From assembly GCA_050942895.1 (NCBI GenBank), contig JBMNOE010000006.1, forward strand, positions 89,760 through 153,759: 64,000 nt of DNA, in the 5' to 3' direction. The notes beneath the pieces are model-generated. The model was not told where the DNA came from and made no database searches. It worked only from the letters and a program-made list of their open reading frames with translations. A program made the translations under genes and the position numbers. The stretch comes from JBNRMR01 sp050942895 (GTDB lineage Bacteria > Bacillota > Clostridia > Christensenellales > UBA1750). This document shows, piece by piece, positions 59,807 to 64,000 of the stretch (its first letter is position 1; the number at the start of each line of letters is the position of its first letter).

Positions 59807-60772
59807 ATGCGCTACAATCAGCTTGGCAAAACCGATATGAAGGTTTCTTCAATCACATTTGGTTGCTGGGAAATGGGCGGCACGATGTGGGAATTTACAA
59901 ACGACGAAAACAATATAAACGCAGTGCGCAAAGCCCTTGACTTGGGCATCAACTCTTTTGACACCGCCGAGGTCTACGGCAACGGTCACTCCGAGGAGGT
60001 GCTGGGCAAGGCCCTTGGAAACGACAGGAAGAATGTTATCGTCGCCACGAAGGTGGCCCCGGCGAACCTTCGCCCGAAGGATATAAGAAAATCAGCCATA
60101 GAGAGCCTGAAGCGCCTTAAGACAGATTATATCGACCTATACTACATCCACTGGCCCAATGCCGCCCTTTCAATGGAAGACGCCATGGGCGAAATGGTGC
60201 GCCTTAAAGAGGAGGGGCTTATCCGCTCAATCGGCGCTTCCAACCACGATGTTGAGCTGCTTAAAACCATATCAAAGATCGGCCGGGTGGATGCGATCCA
60301 GCCGGAATACAGCCTTTTGCACAGAGGCATAGAGCCGCAGATTCTGCCATGGTGCCTTGAAAACGATGTTGCCGTGCTTAGTTATTCATCCATCGCCAAG
60401 GGGCTGCTGGCGGGCCTTTTTCATACTAAAGGAGTGGAGCTTAAGGGTGAGGATTTCCGAGCGGGAAGAAGGCTGTTCACGCCTGATCATCTGGAGAAGG
60501 AGCGGCCGCTTATCGAGCTGGTGGAGATTATCAGCAGGGAAAAGGGAATAGAGATGTCCCAGCTTGCCATCGCATGGCTTTTAAGCAAGCGGGGCATGAC
60601 TTCCGCCATAGTGGGCACGCAGAATGTTAAGCACCTTGTGTCCAACGTGAAGGCGGTTGATATCAGCCTGAGCGATGATGAAATGGCGCGGCTGGACGAG
60701 CTGAGCGCGAAGGTGCTTAGTGAAATCGACGGCTCCCTGGGCGAAATCGCCGTGATAAGGCCGGTCAGCTAA
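59807..60772 (+). CDS. Aldo/keto reductase
   Basis: A 321-residue NADPH-dependent oxidoreductase of the Tas/YdhF/IolS-like subgroup. The tetrad is in FDTAEVYGNGHSEEVLG (Asp, Tyr), VATKVAP (Lys) and YYIHWP (His); a second cofactor-binding region is in AIVGTQNVKHL. ATG 59807 follows AGAGGAGGAAGCAT. Its location behind GH28 and ahead of a DapA-type aldolase suggests a role in uronic or sugar acid metabolism. Confidence 0.87.
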   Translation: MRYNQLGKTDMKVSSITFGCWEMGGTMWEFTNDENNINAVRKALDLGINSFDTAEVYGNGHSEEVLGKALGNDRKNVIVATKVAPANLRPKDIRKSAIESLKRLKTDYIDLYYIHWPNAALSMEDAMGEMVRLKEEGLIRSIGASNHDVELLKTISKIGRVDAIQPEYSLLHRGIEPQILPWCLENDVAVLSYSSIAKGLLAGLFHTKGVELKGEDFRAGRRLFTPDHLEKERPLIELVEIISREKGIEMSQLAIAWLLSKRGMTSAIVGTQNVKHLVSNVKAVDISLSDDEMARLDELSAKVLSEIDGSLGEIAVIRPVS

Positions 60773-60855
60773 GGCCATCAGCGGCAAGCTTTATTTAAAA
60801 CAAAATAAAAGAGAAAGAATGACAGAATGAAAGACGGTGCAAAATGAGGGAATTT

Positions 60856-61773
60856 ATGCTGAAAGACGGCGTTTATCCGACCATGGTCACCCCATTTAAA
60901 GAAGACAACGCCATCGATTATGCCGCTTTGGAGAAGATGGTGGCCTGGTATATCGAAAAAGGTGTGGCGGGGCTGTTTGCCGTCTGCCAATCCAGCGAGA
61001 TGTTTTTTCTTTCCCAGGCCGAAAGGGTGAAGCTTTCAAGGGCGGTTGTGGATATGGCGGCGGCTATCGACAAAGGCGTGCAGGTGATATCCTCCGGCCA
61101 TATTTCAGACGATTTATCCGACCAGATATATGAGCTTAAGGCGGTGGCGCAGACGGATCCGAAGGCGGTGGTCATAATCACCAACAGGCTGGCCAGGGCC
61201 GACCAGAGCGACGATGTCTGGAAGGCGAATGCTGAAAAGATTCTTAAGGCGATTCCGGATGTGACATTTGGCCTGTACGAATGCCCCGCGCCTTACAAGC
61301 GGCTGATGTCGCCCAGCCTGCTTAAATGGTGCGCCGACACCGGCAGGTTTGCTTTCGTAAAGGACACATGCTGCAGCGTCCCGCAGCTAAAAGATAAGAT
61401 TGAGGCCCTTGCCGGCAGCAGCCTGAAGCTTTACAATGCCAACACCGCCACCCTTTTGCATACTTTGAAGATGGGTGCGGCAGGCTTTAGCGGCATAATG
61501 GCCAACATGCACCCGCAGCTTTATGTCTGGCTTTGTGATAACTGGGCCCAGGAGCCGGAGCTGGCCCAGGAGCTTCAGGACTTTCTGGGGGTGTCGTCCA
61601 TGAGCCTTGGGGCCTATCCCGTGGACGCGAAGCATTACATGCAGCTTGAAAAGCTGCCGCTTTCCCTTGTTACCCGCACAAGGCCAAAGGAAGACCTGGG
61701 AGAGATGGAAATGCTGAACATGGAGCAGCTTAGGCGGCAGACCGCAGTTTGGAACGAACGGCTTTTTGGATGA
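60856..61773 (+). CDS. DapA/NanA-family aldolase
   Basis: A 305-residue class I aldolase of the dihydrodipicolinate synthase family. The Schiff-base lysine is K169 in FAFVKDTCCS and the active-site tyrosine is Y141 in GLYECP; GTTGE is replaced by QSSE. Unlike the homologue at 50104 its catalytic residues are intact. 2-keto-3-deoxy sugar acid aldolase, lyase or dehydratase activity is likely, lysine synthesis less so, given its place after GH28 and an aldo/keto reductase. ATG 60856 has GAGGG five bases upstream; ATG 60844 is an alternative giving four more residues. Confidence 0.8.
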   Translation: MLKDGVYPTMVTPFKEDNAIDYAALEKMVAWYIEKGVAGLFAVCQSSEMFFLSQAERVKLSRAVVDMAAAIDKGVQVISSGHISDDLSDQIYELKAVAQTDPKAVVIITNRLARADQSDDVWKANAEKILKAIPDVTFGLYECPAPYKRLMSPSLLKWCADTGRFAFVKDTCCSVPQLKDKIEALAGSSLKLYNANTATLLHTLKMGAAGFSGIMANMHPQLYVWLCDNWAQEPELAQELQDFLGVSSMSLGAYPVDAKHYMQLEKLPLSLVTRTRPKEDLGEMEMLNMEQLRRQTAVWNERLFG

Positions 61774-61784
61774 ATAATATGAAA

Positions 61785-61823
61785 AAAACCCCGGCAGGCA
61801 CAGGCCTTGCTGGGGTTTTGCTT
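61785..61823 (+). terminator. terminator of the aldolase gene
   Basis: AAAACCCC-GGCA (61785-61796) pairs with TGCTGGGGTTTT (61808-61819), one mismatch, followed by GCTTTT. Confidence 0.75.
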
Positions 61824-61831
61824 TTATAATG

Positions 61832-62290
61832 ATTCAAAATATGGTCTTCTTTCCGAGGGCTCTGCCATCAAACGCCCGCTAAAGGGCAGCCACTTTAGAA
61901 TCCCTTATCATGGGCAAGATGGCATAGAAAGCAAAGCCTTTATCGTGGTAAAGGGTCAAGGGAGAATCCCTTGCGGGTTCAGTGCAGCGCCCTGAAAGAA
62001 TTCTTCCCGCTATTTTGCCAGCAGCATTCTGTCATTGGTAAGCTGCTTGCGGCTTTTCATATTATTCAAAATATGGTCTTCTTTCCGAGGGCTCTGCCAT
62101 CAAACGCCCGCTAAAGGGCAGTCACTTTAGAATCACTTATCATGGGGCAAGATGGCATAGAAAGCAAAGCCGTTATCGTGGTAAAGGGTCAAGGGAGAAT
62201 CCTTTGCGGGTTCAGGGCAGCGCCCTGAGAGAATTCTTTCCGTTATTTTGCCAGCAGCATTCTGTCATTGGTAAGCTGCTTGCGGCTTTT
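61832..62290. repeat. imperfect tandem duplication of about 230 bases including an ABC gene 3' end
   Basis: Copy one spans about 61832-62057 and copy two 62064-62290, offset 232-233 bases with roughly nine substitutions and one extra G in copy two. Both start ATTCAAAATATGG and end with GCGGCTTTT. The right part of copy two is the last 48 bases of the leftward ATPase gene, so copy one is a detached duplicate of the gene end plus its downstream flank. Each copy contains a GGGTCAAGGGAGAATCC hairpin. Confidence 0.85.
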
Positions 62291-63046
62291 TTGCGAATAC
62301 ATGTCCATCAGTTGGGCTACAGTCATATTCTTCCGCTCCTCACCGGATATATCCAATATTATGCTGCCGCTATCAAGCATGATGGTGCGGGTGCCGGTTT
62401 TAAGGGCGGACTGTATGTTATGGGTGATCATCATAGTGGCAAAGGAGTTTTCAGCAACCATCCTTTCGGTGATCTCCATCACTTTTTCGGCGGCCTTCGG
62501 GTCCAGGGCGGCGGTGTGCTCGTCCAGAAGCAGTAGCTTGGGCTTGCCGATGACCGACATCAGCAGCGAAACAGCCTGGCGCTGCCCGCCGGAGAGCAGG
62601 CCCACCTTTGTCTTGAGACGGTTTTCAAGGCCCATGCCGAAGCGCTCCAGCTCCATTTTAAACAGATCCACGCCGTCCTTGTGGACGCCTTTGCGCAGAG
62701 GATTGCCTTTTTTTCTATAAAAAGCCAAAGAGAGATTCTCCTCAATGGTCATGTCCGGAGCGGTGCCGCGCATGGGGTCTTGAAAGATGCGGCCGATTGA
62801 GGAGGCGCGCCTGTGTTCTGGCATGTAGGTGACATTGCTGCCGCCAAGGGTTATCCTGCCGGAGTCCACCATGTAAACGCCGCTTATGCAGTTGAAAAGG
62901 GTGGACTTGCCCGCGCCGTTGGAGCCCACGACGGTGACGAATTCGCCTTCGTCCAGGTTAAGGGAAAGGCTGTCAAGCCCTATTTGTTCGTTGACAGTTC
63001 CCTTGAAAAACATGATGGAAGCGTTTTTGACCTCAAGCATTGGCAT
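62243..63046 (-). CDS. ABC transporter ATP-binding protein, TrpXYZ/BMP-like importer family
   Basis: A 267-residue ATPase of the COG1101 type found with TrpX/TrpY-like tryptophan or related solute importers. Walker A is GSNGAGKSTLF, the signature LSGGQRQA, Walker B LLLLDEHTAALDP (His where Pro is more usual) and H-loop ITHNIQSA. It overlaps the upstream permease gene by 14 bases. Its last 48 bases are duplicated just downstream. The substrate-binding protein gene would be further upstream, outside the window. Confidence 0.85.
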   Translation of the reverse strand: MPMLEVKNASIMFFKGTVNEQIGLDSLSLNLDEGEFVTVVGSNGAGKSTLFNCISGVYMVDSGRITLGGSNVTYMPEHRRASSIGRIFQDPMRGTAPDMTIEENLSLAFYRKKGNPLRKGVHKDGVDLFKMELERFGMGLENRLKTKVGLLSGGQRQAVSLLMSVIGKPKLLLLDEHTAALDPKAAEKVMEITERMVAENSFATMMITHNIQSALKTGTRTIMLDSGSIILDISGEERKNMTVAQLMDMYSQKSRKQLTNDRMLLAK

Positions 63047-63941
63047 TGCGCTGGGCCTCCCTTCTGATCTTTATCTTTGATATCTTCGTTTTTGCGGCCG
63101 GAAGCGCCAGGGCTAAAGCGACGATTACCGCTGAAACCAGCTTTAAGGCGTAGGCGGGGAAGATATCTGTTTTTAGGGCCAGGGCGATTATGAAGCGGTA
63201 GACCACCGAGCCGAACACAGCCGACAAAAGCCCTAATCCCACCGACTTTCTTCCGAAGAATACCTCTCCGATTATGGCGGAGGCAAGGCCTACAACCATT
63301 ATGCCCACGCCGGAGCTAATGTCAGCAAAGCCCTGATACTGCGCCAAAACCGCCCCGGAAAGGGCCACGCAGGCGTTTGAAACCGCCAGGGCGATTATCT
63401 TCATGGCGTCGACATCTATGGAGGAAGCGCGAACCATGGACTCGTTGTTGCCTGTGGCCCTAATGCAAAGGCCCAGATGAGTCCTGAAGAACCATCTTAA
63501 AAGAAGGGCCAAAAGCACGCAGAATATAAGAGGCAGCAGGGTGCGAACCAGTTCCTTTTCCAGGCCGAGGATGGCTATGGCGCGGGAAAATATGGTCTCG
63601 GAGCCGATGAGGGTCAGGTTTGAGCGGCTGCCCAGAACATAGAGATTGATTGTATATAGGCTGCTCATGGTGATGATGCCGGAAAGTATCGGGTGGATGG
63701 ATAGCTTGGTCTGAAGCGTTCCGGTGGACATGCCTGCCAGAGCACCGCAGACAGCCGCCATGAAAATACCCAAAAGGGGATGCCCGGCGACTGTCATCGC
63801 CGCGGAGACGGCAAGCCCCAAAGTGAAGCTGCCGTCGGCGGTTAAGTCAGGTATGTTCAGTATGCGAAAGGAAATGAAAATTCCCAGAGCGAGGAGGGCG
63901 TATATCAGCCCAAGCTGCAAAGAACCTGTTATCAATGACAT
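63033..63941 (-). CDS. ABC transporter permease, TrpY/COG4120 family
   Basis: A 302-residue multi-pass permease of the branched-chain/BMP type. The N-terminus GLIYALLALGIFISFRILNIPDLTADGSF is diagnostic for COG4120; about eight helices follow, with a basic C-terminus. The start ATG 63941 is preceded by AAAGGAGCCATCAC. It operates with the overlapping ATPase and a periplasmic/lipoprotein binding subunit beyond the window edge; tryptophan or a related amino acid or sugar are possible cargoes. Confidence 0.85.
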   Translation of the reverse strand: MSLITGSLQLGLIYALLALGIFISFRILNIPDLTADGSFTLGLAVSAAMTVAGHPLLGIFMAAVCGALAGMSTGTLQTKLSIHPILSGIITMSSLYTINLYVLGSRSNLTLIGSETIFSRAIAILGLEKELVRTLLPLIFCVLLALLLRWFFRTHLGLCIRATGNNESMVRASSIDVDAMKIIALAVSNACVALSGAVLAQYQGFADISSGVGIMVVGLASAIIGEVFFGRKSVGLGLLSAVFGSVVYRFIIALALKTDIFPAYALKLVSAVIVALALALPAAKTKISKIKIRREAQRNANA

Positions 63942-63979
63942 GTGATGGCTCCTTTTTATCTTGTTGACGAGGGCGGGGC

Positions 63980-64000
63980 GGCTTCGGCTTTGCCGAAGCC
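63980..64000. terminator. perfect hairpin at the window edge
   Basis: GGCTTCGGC (63980-63988) and GCCGAAGCC (63992-64000) form a 9-bp stem with a TTT loop, about 40 bases upstream of the permease start; it may be an intercistronic structure after the unseen binding-protein gene. The window ends inside it, so a T run cannot be judged. Confidence 0.55.

Overview
The window looks like one chromosomal segment of a spore-forming, polysaccharide-degrading member of the Clostridia (Firmicutes) with moderate GC. This rests on a Firmicutes-style division cluster (the FtsZ N-terminus and the C-terminal DIPSFLRRNP tail resemble Bacillus), a SpoIIQ-like M23 protein, a collagen-like (Gly-X-Thr) spore-surface type protein beside a glycosyltransferase, B12-type anaerobic chemistry, and many plant cell-wall sugar genes. 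A Christensenellales- or Oscillospirales-like gut or rumen anaerobe is possible, but that is inference only.

Layout. 1-7.0 kb: the distal dcw cluster murD(partial)-ftsW-murA-divIB-ftsA-ftsZ, closed by a bidirectional terminator; murG is not in its usual place. 7.1-10.7 kb: a leftward operon of a truncated MetH-like homocysteine methyltransferase, a corrinoid-activation (RACE/DUF4445) protein and a PlsC-like acyltransferase. 11-17.6 kb: rhamnulokinase, a methyltransferase, a small membrane protein, an amidohydrolase, a NitT/Tau-type ABC pair without a binding protein, and a DUF436 protein. 17.7-22.2 kb: an isolated Cas5 (type I-C, Cas5d) gene without other cas genes, a tiny ORF with its own terminator, diaminopimelate decarboxylase, an HD protein, an amino-acid-kinase-fold protein and tRNA-Ala(CGC) with a clear promoter. 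22.2-23 kb: a degraded stretch after the tRNA. 23-32.6 kb: sugar and xenobiotic metabolism (two oxidoreductases, a TIM-barrel isomerase, an AraC regulator that appears leaderless, a GH42/GH35-like beta-galactosidase, a broken HAD gene, an ADP-ribosylglycohydrolase-fold protein with a C-terminal beta-sandwich, and a methyltransferase).

33.0-42.0 kb: a seven-gene operon (promoter at 33067, terminator at 42010) for an oligopeptide/glycan-type ABC importer, beginning with an InlB-repeat lipoprotein and an 838-residue binding protein. 42.0-42.4 kb: a decayed IS200/IS605 element. 42.4-50 kb: a zinc-ribbon P-loop protein, an enolase-superfamily enzyme, a double zinc-ribbon protein preceded by a candidate structured RNA, a SpoIIQ-like protein, RidA and UvrA. 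50-55.4 kb: a DapA-family protein that has lost its catalytic residues, an acetyltransferase, a nucleotidyltransferase, a histidine phosphatase, GH105 and a serine hydrolase. 55.4-58.1 kb: the collagen-like protein and its glycosyltransferase. 58.2-61.8 kb: GH28 polygalacturonase, aldo/keto reductase and a DapA-family aldolase. 61.8-64 kb: a tandem duplication and a TrpXYZ/BMP-like ABC importer running leftward.

Metabolic theme: GH28, GH105, a beta-galactosidase-like enzyme, rhamnulokinase, two aldo/keto reductases, an enolase-superfamily protein and a DapA-family aldolase fit scattered use of pectin and rhamnogalacturonan sugars. The most unusual items are the orphan Cas5d lacking two of its three known processing residues, the roughly 245-nt structured leader RNA at 45.1-45.3 kb, the Lys-less DapA homologue, the leaderless AraC gene and the RACE plus truncated methyltransferase pair.
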